From positions 25,981 to 89,980 of the forward strand of contig JBBAQX010000011.1 in NCBI GenBank assembly GCA_040400085.1: 64,000 nucleotides of DNA, read 5' to 3'. Position numbers and translations under genes: made by a program. The stretch comes from HNR sp040400085. Lineage in GTDB: Bacteria; Actinomycetota; Actinomycetes; Actinomycetales; Microbacteriaceae. Below, piece by piece: positions 17,461 to 25,961 of the stretch; positions within the stretch are counted from its first letter, which is position 1, and the number at the start of each line of letters is the position of its first letter. Below the pieces are notes generated by a model, which was given only the letters and a program-made list of their open reading frames with translations, was not told where the DNA came from and did not search any database.

Positions 17461-17577
17461 ATGGACCCGCTATTTGCACTGGAACTTTTCTTTATCGGCC
17501 TCTTGGGCTTGGCCTCGCTTTCCATCGCATGGATTGCTGGCGTGGTTATCTTCAAGCTTTTCAAGGGTCAGCGCTAA
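17461..17577 (+). CDS. 38-residue single-span membrane protein
   Basis: A short frame beginning at ATG 17461, ten bases after the previous stop. It encodes MDPLFALELFF, a long hydrophobic stretch to about residue 31, and a basic end FKLFKGQR. The hydrophobic core with a positive C-terminus looks like a genuine single-span protein. Spacing suggests an operon with the membrane protein at 17097. Function unknown. Confidence 0.6.
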   Translation: MDPLFALELFFIGLLGLASLSIAWIAGVVIFKLFKGQR

Positions 17578-17607
17578 GTCGCGCCACTACAGGCACAGTA
17601 TCCTCTC

Positions 17608-18327
17608 GTGATTGATATTCGAACTGATCTGCCCGCAGAGCTCGGGCCCCTGTCTTGGCTTCTTGGAGTGTGGGAAGGCAGCGGTGTTATCGATTACACC
17701 ATCGATGGCAAGCGGGTCTCACACGAATTTGGGCAGCGCGTGAGCTTCAGTCACGACGGCCTGCCCTATCTGAACTATAGTTCGTATACTTGGCTCATCG
17801 GGTCGCCACTGGGCGATGCGGACGATTCTGCGGGCACGGAAGGTTCCGCAGAATCCGTTCAAAACGCCGAGGCCGTTGACGAGGCAGAAGCCGGCGAGAG
17901 TGGCCCTCAGGCCGAACCGGTTGAACGCCCCCTCGTCAGCGAGACGGGGTACTGGAAACTCAGCCGCACACAAACCGAACACGACACGGGCCCCGGTCTG
18001 CTACCGGGAAGCGGCCTGGTCGCGTACCCCACTGCTGACTCCGTGGAAACGCTGAGGGTTCCGCCCGCGGAGGGTGAGGGCTTCCCCCTCGAAGTGTCGC
18101 TGGTGCATCCCACCGGTGTGAGTGAGGTCTATCTCGGAAGAATCGCGGGACCCCGCATTGATCTCGCCACCGATTACGTGATGCGTACAGCCGGATCCAA
18201 AGAATACAGCGCGGCCACCCGAATGTACGGGCTTGTCGACGGGCATCTTCTGTGGGCGTGGGACATTGCAGCTCTCGGGCAGCCGATGAAGAGCCACGCG
18301 TCTGCGCGGCTCGCAAAGCGGGACTGA
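17608..18327 (+). CDS. Nitrobindin-like (FABP/DUF1794) protein
   Basis: A 239-residue protein of the nitrobindin family, beta-barrel proteins that hold haem or another hydrophobic ligand. The family signature GxWxGxG appears as GVWEGSG near residue 25. The predicted start is GTG. An acidic insert of about 40 residues (near 70-112, rich in Glu, Asp and Ala) interrupts the barrel sequence; most relatives are near 170-200 residues. It sits before ygfZ in the same direction, a frequent order in actinobacteria. Confidence 0.85.
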   Translation: MIDIRTDLPAELGPLSWLLGVWEGSGVIDYTIDGKRVSHEFGQRVSFSHDGLPYLNYSSYTWLIGSPLGDADDSAGTEGSAESVQNAEAVDEAEAGESGPQAEPVERPLVSETGYWKLSRTQTEHDTGPGLLPGSGLVAYPTADSVETLRVPPAEGEGFPLEVSLVHPTGVSEVYLGRIAGPRIDLATDYVMRTAGSKEYSAATRMYGLVDGHLLWAWDIAALGQPMKSHASARLAKRD

Positions 18328-18398
18328 TCACGTCCGAACCGGAATTCTTTCGAGCTCTCGACGGTTAACTCAGGTAGTCCATACAGATCGAGGTTGTT

Positions 18399-19706
18399 GT
18401 GTCCGAACCATTGTCCCCAGTAACCAGTGCTTTTTTGGGCCTCCCGTCGGCTGTTGCCGAAGCTGAAGCCGAGGCAAGCCCGGATGCGTACCTGACCGCG
18501 GGGCATTACGGCGCTCCCAGCAGGGAGCAGCGTGAACTAGCTGCAGGCCGAGCCGTTGTCGACCTCAGCGGTCGCGGCGTGATCACCATCACAGGGGCCG
18601 ATCGCCTCACCTGGCTGCACAATATCACCAGTCAGAGCCTTCTCGGTCTTCGTGCCGGTTCCTCAGCCGAGACGATACTCCTGAGCCCTACCGGACGCAT
18701 CGAGCACGTTATCCGGTTGTTCGACGATGGGCAAACCGCCTGGCTGCTCGTTGAAGCGAAACAGGTCGAATCCCTCGTGGAATTCCTCAACAAGATGCGG
18801 TTCATGATGCGCGTTGAGGTATCCGATAGTACCGCCGAATACGCCACCGTTGGGGCGTTCTTCGGCGCAGCTCCGGCTGCTTCAGGTGAGGCTGCTTCCT
18901 CTGCCGACTTTTCTTCCGCAGCAGTGCGCTACGTTGAGTCGTTCGCGGAGCAGGCCAACGAGCTTCCCGTTATCTGGCGAGACGCATGGGACAGCCCGCC
19001 CGCAGGCGGGTGGCAATACGCGCCGGCCGGGGTTGCTCGCGCTGAGCCGGACGATGCCGGTGGGTTCGGAGAGGAGGAGGACGAGCATCCGTCATCGAGG
19101 TGGCACTATGTTGAGGCCGTGGTTCCGCGCGCGCGTATTGCCTCGCTTGCCCACGGACTAGCGGATGCCGGACTGATAGCTTCCGGCTGGCACGCGCTCG
19201 AGGCCCTCCGCGTTGAGGCCTGGCGGCCGCGACAGGCGCTCGAGGTCGATGACCGCGCGATTCCGCACGAGTTCGACTGGATGCGCACGGCCGTTCACCT
19301 CAATAAGGGATGCTATAGGGGCCAAGAAACGGTAGCGAAAGTTCATAACCTGGGTCACCCTCCGCGCCGTTTGGCGATGCTTCACCTTGATGGCAGCGAA
19401 TCTATTCTTCCGCGCCATGGCGACCCGGTGTACCTGGTGACGGGTGACTCGCGCACCCAGGTGGGAATCGTCACCACAGCCGCCCGGCACTATGAGCTGG
19501 GTGGGATCGCGCTCGCGTTACTCAAACGGTCCGCTCCGGTTGATCGGGAACTTATCGTCCTCGCGGGCCTCGCGGAAAACGCTGATGGGTCCGCCGGTAA
19601 CCAGACCGATATCGCGGCCGCGCAGAACGTGATTGTTCCGCCAGATGCAGGATCCGTGGCCGATGTGCCTCGGCTGCCGAGGCTTGGCGCGCCTCGCGCT
19701 CAGTGA
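18399..19706 (+). CDS. ygfZ: Folate-binding protein YgfZ (GcvT-like)
   Basis: A 435-residue protein of the YgfZ/GcvT fold, which uses tetrahydrofolate to help make or repair iron-sulfur clusters. The diagnostic motif KGCYRGQE begins at residue 303. Other family stretches are VVDLSGRGVITITGADRLTWLHNI and the N-rich GcvT core. Low-complexity Ala/Glu/Ser inserts make it longer than the enterobacterial protein. Its stop overlaps the FUSC gene start by 4 bp. Confidence 0.92.
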   Translation: MSEPLSPVTSAFLGLPSAVAEAEAEASPDAYLTAGHYGAPSREQRELAAGRAVVDLSGRGVITITGADRLTWLHNITSQSLLGLRAGSSAETILLSPTGRIEHVIRLFDDGQTAWLLVEAKQVESLVEFLNKMRFMMRVEVSDSTAEYATVGAFFGAAPAASGEAASSADFSSAAVRYVESFAEQANELPVIWRDAWDSPPAGGWQYAPAGVARAEPDDAGGFGEEEDEHPSSRWHYVEAVVPRARIASLAHGLADAGLIASGWHALEALRVEAWRPRQALEVDDRAIPHEFDWMRTAVHLNKGCYRGQETVAKVHNLGHPPRRLAMLHLDGSESILPRHGDPVYLVTGDSRTQVGIVTTAARHYELGGIALALLKRSAPVDRELIVLAGLAENADGSAGNQTDIAAAQNVIVPPDAGSVADVPRLPRLGAPRAQ

Positions 19707-20812
19707 CCGCGCGTCAGAGGGCGCGGCGGTGGATGCGGCTCGGCTCTCGCGGTGAGTCGTTTCGTGCGGCATCGTCGAGGGTAACCGAGTCTTCGGTGCC
19801 TATCCTGCAGATAACGGCCGCCGCTGTGGTGTCATACCTGATTGCGACGCTGGCATTTGGGCACCCGTATCCCGTTGTGGCCCTCGTTGTGACGATTTCT
19901 AGTCTCGGTCTTCAGCGGGATGCGCGTCCTCGTGTCGTCGCGGAGACAGCCATCGGCATTGTGATGGGGATCGCACTGTCTGAGTTATCGTTGATTTTTC
20001 TCGGGTCGGGAGTGTGGCAACTCGCGCTCGTGCTGGTCGTGGTGTTGGCCGCCGGGAGATTCTTCTCGGCGTCTTACGGCTTTGCAATCATCGCCGCGAT
20101 CCAGGCTTCCATGGTGCAGGTGCTGCCTCCGCCGACGGGCGGGGTATTCACGCGCAGTTTGGACGGATTAGTGGCCGGGGCGGTGGCTTTGATCTTTACA
20201 GCACTCATCCCGCGTGATCCGCGTCGATCCCCGAAACGTTCCGCGCGGCATCTTTTTGGTGAATTAAACGCCTCGTTGTCTTCGCTTTCGGCCTCTCTGA
20301 ACCTGGGGGACACCTCGCAGGCGGTCCGTGCTCTCGAGCGCTTGCGTGCGACGCAGAGAATCCTGGACGGCTGGGCGAATGCGCTCGAAGCGGCTCAATC
20401 GTTGGCAAAGATCTCCCCATTCGCGCATCGTCACACGGACGAGCTTCGAGATCTTGCCGCCGCTCAGCGCTACATGGACCTGTCTACGAGGAGCCTGCGA
20501 CTGATTGCCAGGCAGAGCACGATCAAACTTGAGGACGGACTTGCGCGACCGCGTCTTGCCCAGCTTGTGGTATCGCTCACGAGCGCGATTAGCCTTCTCG
20601 GGCAGAGCATCGATGATCCCCTGCTGAAGGTTGCCGCGCGAGACAACCTAACGCTACTCGTGCCCCGGTTAGACCCTGAACGCGCCGGTGTCCAGGATTC
20701 GCTGGGGGATGTGGCCATCGTGCTGTCACTTCGCCCTCTCATGGTTGATCTGCTCTGTGCCGCTGGTATGAGGATGGAGGATGCCCGGAGGCTGATACCC
20801 GCATTGGACTGA
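19703..20812 (+). CDS. FUSC-family membrane protein
   Basis: A 369-residue protein with an N-terminal membrane block of about four to six hydrophobic segments (residues 35-165). It carries the FUSC pattern FGHPYPVVALVVTI and LVAGAVALIFTALIPRDPRR. A cytoplasmic helical domain follows. FUSC proteins include fusaric-acid and aromatic-acid exporters. The GTG start overlaps ygfZ as GTGA, so translation is coupled. The substrate is not known. Confidence 0.85.
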   Translation: MTARQRARRWMRLGSRGESFRAASSRVTESSVPILQITAAAVVSYLIATLAFGHPYPVVALVVTISSLGLQRDARPRVVAETAIGIVMGIALSELSLIFLGSGVWQLALVLVVVLAAGRFFSASYGFAIIAAIQASMVQVLPPPTGGVFTRSLDGLVAGAVALIFTALIPRDPRRSPKRSARHLFGELNASLSSLSASLNLGDTSQAVRALERLRATQRILDGWANALEAAQSLAKISPFAHRHTDELRDLAAAQRYMDLSTRSLRLIARQSTIKLEDGLARPRLAQLVVSLTSAISLLGQSIDDPLLKVAARDNLTLLVPRLDPERAGVQDSLGDVAIVLSLRPLMVDLLCAAGMRMEDARRLIPALD

Positions 20813-20882
20813 GGTTGTTTTTGACTGTCCAGAGCTATCGGATTGACTGTGGTGTGCCCCGCATACGAGTAGGCTTGGACCC

Positions 20883-21635
20883 ATGACTGAACCACTCACT
20901 CTCGTTTTGCTCCGTCACGGTAACAGTGACTGGAACCAGAAAAATTTGTTCACCGGCTGGGTCGATGTTCGGCTCAGCGAGCAGGGGCGGGCGGAAGCCG
21001 CGCGCGCCGGAGTCTTGCTTGCCGAATCGGGCATTAAGCCCGATGTGCTCTATACCTCCATGCTGAGCCGAGCTATTCAGACCGCAGACATTGCACTGGA
21101 TAGCGCGGATCGGCTCTGGATTCCCGTCAAGCGCTCCTGGAGGCTCAACGAGCGACACTACGGGGCCCTTCAGGGGAAGGATAAAGCCCAGACCCTCGCA
21201 GAGTACGGCCCCGAGCAGTTTATGACGTGGCGCCGCTCCTTCGACACGCCACCGCCGGTGCTAGACGACTCGAGCGAGTGGTCGCAGGTTGGCGACGAGC
21301 GCTACGCTGATCTGGGCGATGCTGTGCCTCGGACAGAGTGCCTCAAAGACGTGATCGATCGGATGCTGCCCTATTGGCACTCTGACATTACGGTCGACCT
21401 TGCGGCAGGCAAAACCGTTTTGGTCACGGCCCACGGAAACTCGCTGCGCGCCTTGGTGAAGCACCTCGATGGGATCTCCGACGAGGATATCGCTGAGCTT
21501 AATATTCCCACGGGCATTCCTCTCGTGTACAAGCTCAACCAGAACTTCGAGCCCCTGGGGCCCGGCGAGTACCTCGACCCGGCGGCAGCGGCCGCGGGAG
21601 CCGCGGCCGTCGCGGCGCAGGGCAACAAGGACTAA
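20883..21635 (+). CDS. gpmA: 2,3-bisphosphoglycerate-dependent phosphoglycerate mutase
   Basis: A 250-residue glycolytic enzyme that interconverts 3- and 2-phosphoglycerate. The catalytic RHG lies at residues 11-13 in LVLLRHGNSDWNQKNLFTGW, and the second histidine is in VTAHGNSLRALVKHLDG. The Ala-rich C-terminus (PAAAAAGAAAVAAQG) is unusual. Its neighbours phoU and senX3-regX3 are the same as in mycobacteria. Its stop codon lies inside a 15-bp tandem duplication (21623-21652). Confidence 0.97.
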   Translation: MTEPLTLVLLRHGNSDWNQKNLFTGWVDVRLSEQGRAEAARAGVLLAESGIKPDVLYTSMLSRAIQTADIALDSADRLWIPVKRSWRLNERHYGALQGKDKAQTLAEYGPEQFMTWRRSFDTPPPVLDDSSEWSQVGDERYADLGDAVPRTECLKDVIDRMLPYWHSDITVDLAAGKTVLVTAHGNSLRALVKHLDGISDEDIAELNIPTGIPLVYKLNQNFEPLGPGEYLDPAAAAAGAAAVAAQGNKD

Positions 21636-21652
21636 AACAACAAGGGTTAAAA
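21623..21652 (+). repeat. 15-bp tandem duplication across the gpmA stop codon
   Basis: CAACAAGGACTAAAA (21623-21637) is followed by CAACAAGGGTTAAAA (21638-21652), 13 of 15 identical. The TAA stop of gpmA is in the first copy. Confidence 0.8.
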
Positions 21653-21729
21653 CGGTTTCGGCCCACGTTGGCGGGCTGGGCCCAAGCAGGAGCTTGGGCC
21701 CAGAACCCTTCACGTGGGCCGAAACTGTT
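21651..21729. terminator. Nested inverted repeat between gpmA and phoU
   Basis: Outer arms of 18 nt (21651-21668 with 21712-21729, one mismatch) surround an inner perfect 11-bp stem TGGGCCCAAGC / GCTTGGGCCCA (21677-21687 with 21692-21702, 4-nt loop). It sits between two convergent genes and can stop transcription from both sides. The inner core TGGGCCCA recurs elsewhere in the window. Confidence 0.75.
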
Positions 21730-21759
21730 TAAGTCGGTGTTCTTGGGCTGGCGCAGCTG

Positions 21760-22440
21760 TTAGCTGTACTCACCCGTCGCGAGGTACTGAACCTTCTTGG
21801 CGATAGACACCGCGTGGTCGGCGAAGCGTTCGTGGTAACGGCTCGCTAGGGTCGCATCGACCACGTTCGTGACCTCGCCCTTGAACGTGTCGCTGAGAAC
21901 CTTCTCGAACACCTTCGCATGGAGCTCATCGATGCGGTCATCCGTATTGCGGATACCATCGATGAGGAGGATGTCCTCGGTCTTCAGGAGCCGGGTCACG
22001 TCCGCCGCGACCGACACATCGAGCTCGCCCATTTCCCGGAAAATCTTTCCGAGACCCTTCGGGATCACGCTCTCCGGGAAACGGTAACGCGCGAGCTGCG
22101 CAATATGCTCGGCGATGTCGCCCATCCGCTCGAGCGAGGCGCTAATACGCAGAGCGCTCACGATGATCCGAAGATCCTTGGCCACCGGCTGCTGCCGCGC
22201 CAGAATCGTGATCGCCAATTCATCGAGGCTGGTAGCGAGGCTGTCGATGCGAGCATCGTCCTCGATCACGGCCTCCGCGAGCCCGACATCCGATTTTTGA
22301 AAAGCCTGAGTTCCCCGTTGAATCGCGGATTCTACGAGCTCGGAGATCTCTACGAGACCCGTCTGGACTTCACGCAATTCCTGTTGGAAAACTTCACGCA
22401 TCGCGTTGTTGGCCTTTCGATCGATAATGTGGATGCGCAC
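21760..22440 (-). CDS. phoU: Phosphate signalling protein PhoU
   Basis: A 226-residue all-helical protein that links the Pst transporter to the phosphate two-component system and keeps it off when phosphate is ample. Both PhoU repeats are visible, with metal-binding acidic motifs around VIEDDARIDSLATSLDELAI and RNTDDRIDELHAKVFE. Start is GTG (MRIHII). Divergent from senX3, with a GGTTAA-type inverted repeat in the shared promoter region. Confidence 0.95.
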   Translation of the reverse strand: MRIHIIDRKANNAMREVFQQELREVQTGLVEISELVESAIQRGTQAFQKSDVGLAEAVIEDDARIDSLATSLDELAITILARQQPVAKDLRIIVSALRISASLERMGDIAEHIAQLARYRFPESVIPKGLGKIFREMGELDVSVAADVTRLLKTEDILLIDGIRNTDDRIDELHAKVFEKVLSDTFKGEVTNVVDATLASRYHERFADHAVSIAKKVQYLATGEYS

Positions 22441-22468
22441 CTATAGTGCGCGCTAGCTTAATATATTA

Positions 22469-22485
22469 TTAACCCCCAAGGTTAA
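22469..22485. promoter_or_regulatory. Inverted repeat TTAACC-N5-GGTTAA in phoU/senX3 promoter
   Basis: A perfect 6-bp inverted repeat with a 5-bp spacer, extended by one base to GTTAACC on the minus strand. It shares the heptamer seen in the pstS PHO-box (7108-7114) and lies in the divergent phoU-senX3 region. RegX3 is the natural candidate binder. Confidence 0.45.
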
Positions 22486-22580
22486 CAATTGGTGCCATTT
22501 ATCTCAACAATGGGTGAATCAAAGCCTCCTAGAACATATCATGCGAGTAGACTGCTCGCCGATTCACTACGCTTAGAAGT

Positions 22581-23915
22581 ATGGACACCGTTTGGTTGGT
22601 TCTGCTGTCGCTCTGTCTCGGACTGATAGTGGGAATTGGATTTACCCTCATAGGGATGTTGGCTGCAAAAAGGGGACGCGACAATAAAGAAGCAAGCCGC
22701 GCAACCGTATCAACAGAGGTCGCAGACGTACTCGAGGCTATCGAGTCGTTTGCCGTTATTCTGGATTCGTCGCTCAACATTATCTATGCCAACGGTGTCG
22801 CCCAGCAGAGTGATCTTGTAGGGGAAGGCCTGCTTCGTCACGGTGCGCTCCAAGAGGTAGCCGCGTCTGTGCTGTCATCCGGTGAAACTGTGACGCTTGA
22901 GCTGCGCGACGAGGTGGCATCGGCGGATCGCTCAAATCACGAGCATCCCCCAATCGATCATCACCTGACGGATGCCGCGGTAGAAAATCTCTGGGTGCAA
23001 GGGACGCGCCTGGGATCTCGCTTTGTCTTTATTGTTGTGGAGGACAGGGGAGAGGCCTGGCGTCTTGAGGCCATCCGGCGTGACTTTATCGCAAACGTAA
23101 GCCATGAGCTCAAGACTCCCGTGAGCGCGGTCTCGCTTCTGGCGGAGGCGATCCAGGAGGCAGCTGACGACCCGAAGATGGTCGCCCATTTCGCTGGTAG
23201 GTTGTTCGCTGAAAGCTCGCGCCTAGCCAATTTAACCTCGGATATTATTCAGTTATCCGCGGCACAGCAGGGGACGCCTGCTCGGTATGAGTTCCCCGTG
23301 TCCCTCCAATCGATTCTGGATGCCGTTGTCGCTGAACACCATAACCTTGCTGAGCGGCGTGGCATCGGCCTGATACTAGCAACCGTTGACTCTGTAACGG
23401 TTCAGGGAAATCAAGAGGCCCTGACAGTGGCCTTTTCGAATATCGTGAGCAATGCGATCAACTATTCATCGGATGGTTCCCACGTGGGGATAGGAGTTTC
23501 ATCCGAGGAAAATATGGTCGAGATTAGCATTGCCGATCAGGGAGTCGGTATTCCCGCTGAAGACGTCGAGCGTATCTTTGAACGCTTTTACAGGGTGGAT
23601 ACTGCCCGCTCGCGGAGTACGGGCGGAACGGGGCTCGGCCTCAGCATTGTGAAGAACATCATCCAGGGGCACGGCGGTAGCGTTCGCGTCTGGTCGCGAC
23701 CCGGTGCCGGATCGACGTTCACCGTAACGCTTCCGCTGTATCGTTCGGTCCCGGAGGATGATGCTGTTGAGTCGGCATCGCAACCACAGCATTCGTCATC
23801 GGGGCAATCGGGGCACAAAGAAAACGTGAAGGCTACCGTTCCTCACGAGCTATCTGGCCGGGAGAAATCCCTGGCAAAAAAGAATGCTAAAAAGAAGCTT
23901 AAAAAAATAAGATGA
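22581..23915 (+). CDS. senX3: Phosphate-responsive sensor kinase SenX3
   Basis: A 444-residue membrane histidine kinase. One N-terminal membrane helix (about residues 5-27) is followed by a PAS-like region starting near residue 55 (FAVILDSSLNIIYANG). The phosphoacceptor is H175 in SHELKTPVSAVSLL. N, G1 and G2 boxes follow (NIVSNAINYSS, DQGVGIPAED, GTGLGLSIVKNI). The last 20 residues are very basic (AKKNAKKKLKKIR). It is 41 bp from regX3, in the mycobacterial gene order. Confidence 0.95.
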   Translation: MDTVWLVLLSLCLGLIVGIGFTLIGMLAAKRGRDNKEASRATVSTEVADVLEAIESFAVILDSSLNIIYANGVAQQSDLVGEGLLRHGALQEVAASVLSSGETVTLELRDEVASADRSNHEHPPIDHHLTDAAVENLWVQGTRLGSRFVFIVVEDRGEAWRLEAIRRDFIANVSHELKTPVSAVSLLAEAIQEAADDPKMVAHFAGRLFAESSRLANLTSDIIQLSAAQQGTPARYEFPVSLQSILDAVVAEHHNLAERRGIGLILATVDSVTVQGNQEALTVAFSNIVSNAINYSSDGSHVGIGVSSEENMVEISIADQGVGIPAEDVERIFERFYRVDTARSRSTGGTGLGLSIVKNIIQGHGGSVRVWSRPGAGSTFTVTLPLYRSVPEDDAVESASQPQHSSSGQSGHKENVKATVPHELSGREKSLAKKNAKKKLKKIR

Positions 23916-23956
23916 ACTCGGCCAGCTCGTAAAACGGCGCAAACCAAGGAGAAAGC

Positions 23957-24640
23957 ATGACTCGAATCCTGCTTGTTGAAGACGAAGAATCGATCTCGGA
24001 GCCGCTCGGGTACCTCCTCCGCAAGGAGGGCTATGAGGTCGATATAGTGCAGGACGGTATCGCAGCGCTCGCTGCGTTTCCCGTTGTCGAACCAAACCTA
24101 GTGCTGCTAGACCTCATGCTTCCTGGGAAGCCGGGGACGGAGGTATGCCGCGAGATTCGGTCCGTATCGAAGGTGCCCATAATTATTCTGACGGCCAAGG
24201 ATTCTGAAGTTGATATCGTCGTCGGACTTGAGCTCGGCGCAGATGACTACGTGACGAAGCCGTACTCTTCGCGGGAGCTTCTTGCGAGGATCCGTGCGGC
24301 ACTGAGGCGGGTTGTTTCGCCCTACGAGACCACCGAAGAATCGGTCTTGGCCGTTGGCGAAGTCACGCTGGATACGGAACGGCACTCGTTAACCGTGCGG
24401 GGAAGTGAGATTACAATCCCACTGAAAGAGTTCGAGCTGCTCGAATTATTGATGCGGAACGCTGGACGCGTGCTCACGAGGGGCCAACTCATCGATCTGG
24501 TGTGGGGGAGCGATTATTACGGTGATACAAAGACGCTTGACGTCCATATCAAACGCATTCGGTCCCGAATAGAACAGGACCCGTCGCGTCCGCAACTAGT
24601 TCAAACCGTGCGAGGTGTTGGATACCGGTTCGAAAAGTAA
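23957..24640 (+). CDS. regX3: Response regulator RegX3
   Basis: A 227-residue OmpR-family regulator. The receiver domain has acidic residues near 9-11 (VEDEES) and phosphorylatable D52 in LVLLDLMLPGKPG. The winged helix ends in VQTVRGVGYRFEK. Strong ribosome site AAGGAGAAAGC before the ATG. It should activate pstSCAB and related genes in phosphate starvation after phosphorylation by SenX3. Confidence 0.95.
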   Translation: MTRILLVEDEESISEPLGYLLRKEGYEVDIVQDGIAALAAFPVVEPNLVLLDLMLPGKPGTEVCREIRSVSKVPIIILTAKDSEVDIVVGLELGADDYVTKPYSSRELLARIRAALRRVVSPYETTEESVLAVGEVTLDTERHSLTVRGSEITIPLKEFELLELLMRNAGRVLTRGQLIDLVWGSDYYGDTKTLDVHIKRIRSRIEQDPSRPQLVQTVRGVGYRFEK

Positions 24641-24645
24641 CTGCC

Positions 24646-24686
24646 GATTTTCTGGGCGAGGCGATGAGGGCATCGCCCAGAAAATC
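24646..24686. terminator. Bidirectional terminator regX3 / lipoprotein gene
   Basis: A perfect 14-bp inverted repeat (24646-24659 with 24673-24686, 13-nt loop that can itself pair GGCGATG with CATCGCC) followed on the plus strand by GTTTTA. The arms begin with A/T-rich ends, giving a T tract on both strands. Confidence 0.8.
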
Positions 24687-24689
24687 GTT

Positions 24690-25265
24690 TTACTGCGCGG
24701 GTTCAGCGGTCGGTTCGGCCGTTGCCGTTGGGTTCGACGGTGCTGAAGTAGCCTTGTCCGTGGTGGTGTTCGATGAATTCTTGGTCGTGAACCCGCGGTC
24801 CAAGACGAAGGGCTTGTACTCATCGAGGGTGCCGTCAAGTACGGGAACGTCGAGCTCTACCCCCGGGTCATCGCCTGCCTGGAAATAGGTGATCACGATG
24901 GAGCCGACGAGGGCTTCAACGTCTTCAAAAACTATCTTCTCTTCGTCTTTGCCGCCAAAGTTGTTGACCCCTGGCTTGATCTCGGCGGTCTGATCGAACT
25001 TGGCACCGTCAACCCCGAGCTGCACGTTGAGCTTGACCGTTTTGTCCGTGGAATTGACTCCGGTGAAGACCAGATTGAAAACGCCCTCATCTTTTCCTGC
25101 AATAAGGATGGCGTTTCTTACCGCTACAGCGCCGGTATCGCCGCTGACACCATCGCTAGCGTCGTATTTGTAGGTCGTTGCCTGGGGGCTGATGAGGTTA
25201 CAGCCGGTAGCGCCCAGGGCAACGGCGGCTGCCAAAACAACAGATGAAACGATGCGAGCCTTCAC
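24690..25265 (-). CDS. Secreted lipoprotein of unknown function
   Basis: A 191-residue protein. The signal peptide MKARIVSSVVLAAAVALGATGC ends in an ATGC-type lipobox with Cys22. The mature region (about residues 30-150) is predicted beta-rich, with strands such as AVRNAILIAGKDEGVFNLV and IVFEDVEALVGSIVITYF, and no cysteine. The last 35 residues are Thr/Ala/Pro/Glu-rich. The organisation (a small lipid-anchored beta domain) resembles other actinobacterial lipoproteins of unknown role. Divergent from carD; a possible iron-box sequence lies in the shared upstream region. Confidence 0.8.
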   Translation of the reverse strand: MKARIVSSVVLAAAVALGATGCNLISPQATTYKYDASDGVSGDTGAVAVRNAILIAGKDEGVFNLVFTGVNSTDKTVKLNVQLGVDGAKFDQTAEIKPGVNNFGGKDEEKIVFEDVEALVGSIVITYFQAGDDPGVELDVPVLDGTLDEYKPFVLDRGFTTKNSSNTTTDKATSAPSNPTATAEPTAEPAQ

Positions 25266-25369
25266 GTGGACCCTCCGGTAAGTGTGTGGGTGTTCGTCGA
25301 TTAGCCATAGGCATACCGGCGCAAAACATAGACGTAACTAGTCTAGCCACGAGGACGTCAACTTACAGG

Positions 25370-25383
25370 TTAGGTGAGCCTAA
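25370..25383. promoter_or_regulatory. DtxR/IdeR-like box TTAGGTGAGCCTAA
   Basis: TTAGG-TGAG-CCTAA is a perfect 5-bp inverted repeat matching the first 14 bases of the DtxR/IdeR consensus (TTAGGTTAGSCTAA) at all but the middle base. The last five consensus bases are poorly matched. It lies about 22 bp before a TAAACT -10-like hexamer (25405-25410) of carD. Confidence 0.4.
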
Positions 25384-25438
25384 GTGTTTTAAAAAAGGAT
25401 GTGGTAAACTAGATAGTTGAGCGAGGGAGTTATATTCT

Positions 25439-25921
25439 ATGCAATTCGAGGTTGGCGAGACAGTCGTTTACCCACACCATGGCGCCGCAAAAATCGTCGA
25501 GGTCAAAAATCGCACCATTGATGGTGTGGAAAAGGTTTTTCTTAAGCTTGAGGTGAATCAGGGCGACCTAGAAATTACGGTTCCCGTCGAAAACGTTGAG
25601 ATGGTTGGCGTCCGAGACGTCATCGATAAAGACGGACTTGACGAGGTCTTCGAGGTTCTGCGTACCCCCTTTACGGAGGAGCCGACAAACTGGTCGCGCC
25701 GGTATAAGGCTAATCTTGAGAAACTCGCGTCTGGCGACGTGATTAAAGTTTCTGAGGTAGTCCGTGATCTCTGGCGTCGCGATCAGGACCGCGGTCTTTC
25801 CGCGGGAGAGAAGCGAATGCTGGCAAAGGCTCGCCAGATTTTGATATCTGAGCTTGCACTAGCCGAGAAAACCGACGAAGAAGCAGCATCGCTCGTACTC
25901 GACGAAGTTTTGGCATCCTAG
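25439..25921 (+). CDS. carD: CarD-type RNA polymerase-binding regulator
   Basis: A 160-residue CarD protein. The N-terminal RNA-polymerase-interacting domain starts MQFEVGETVVYPHHGAAKIVEV. The C-terminal helical domain includes the conserved tryptophan region NWSRRYKANLEKLASGD, which wedges the DNA at the upstream edge of the transcription bubble to stabilise the open promoter. It is essential in mycobacteria. A GAGGGAG ribosome site lies upstream. First gene of the carD-ispDF-cysS-rlmB run, a common actinobacterial order. Confidence 0.96.
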   Translation: MQFEVGETVVYPHHGAAKIVEVKNRTIDGVEKVFLKLEVNQGDLEITVPVENVEMVGVRDVIDKDGLDEVFEVLRTPFTEEPTNWSRRYKANLEKLASGDVIKVSEVVRDLWRRDQDRGLSAGEKRMLAKARQILISELALAEKTDEEAASLVLDEVLAS

Positions 25922-25961
25922 CGGCTCAGCCGTTAGCGAGTTCCTAAACGTTGAGAACGTT

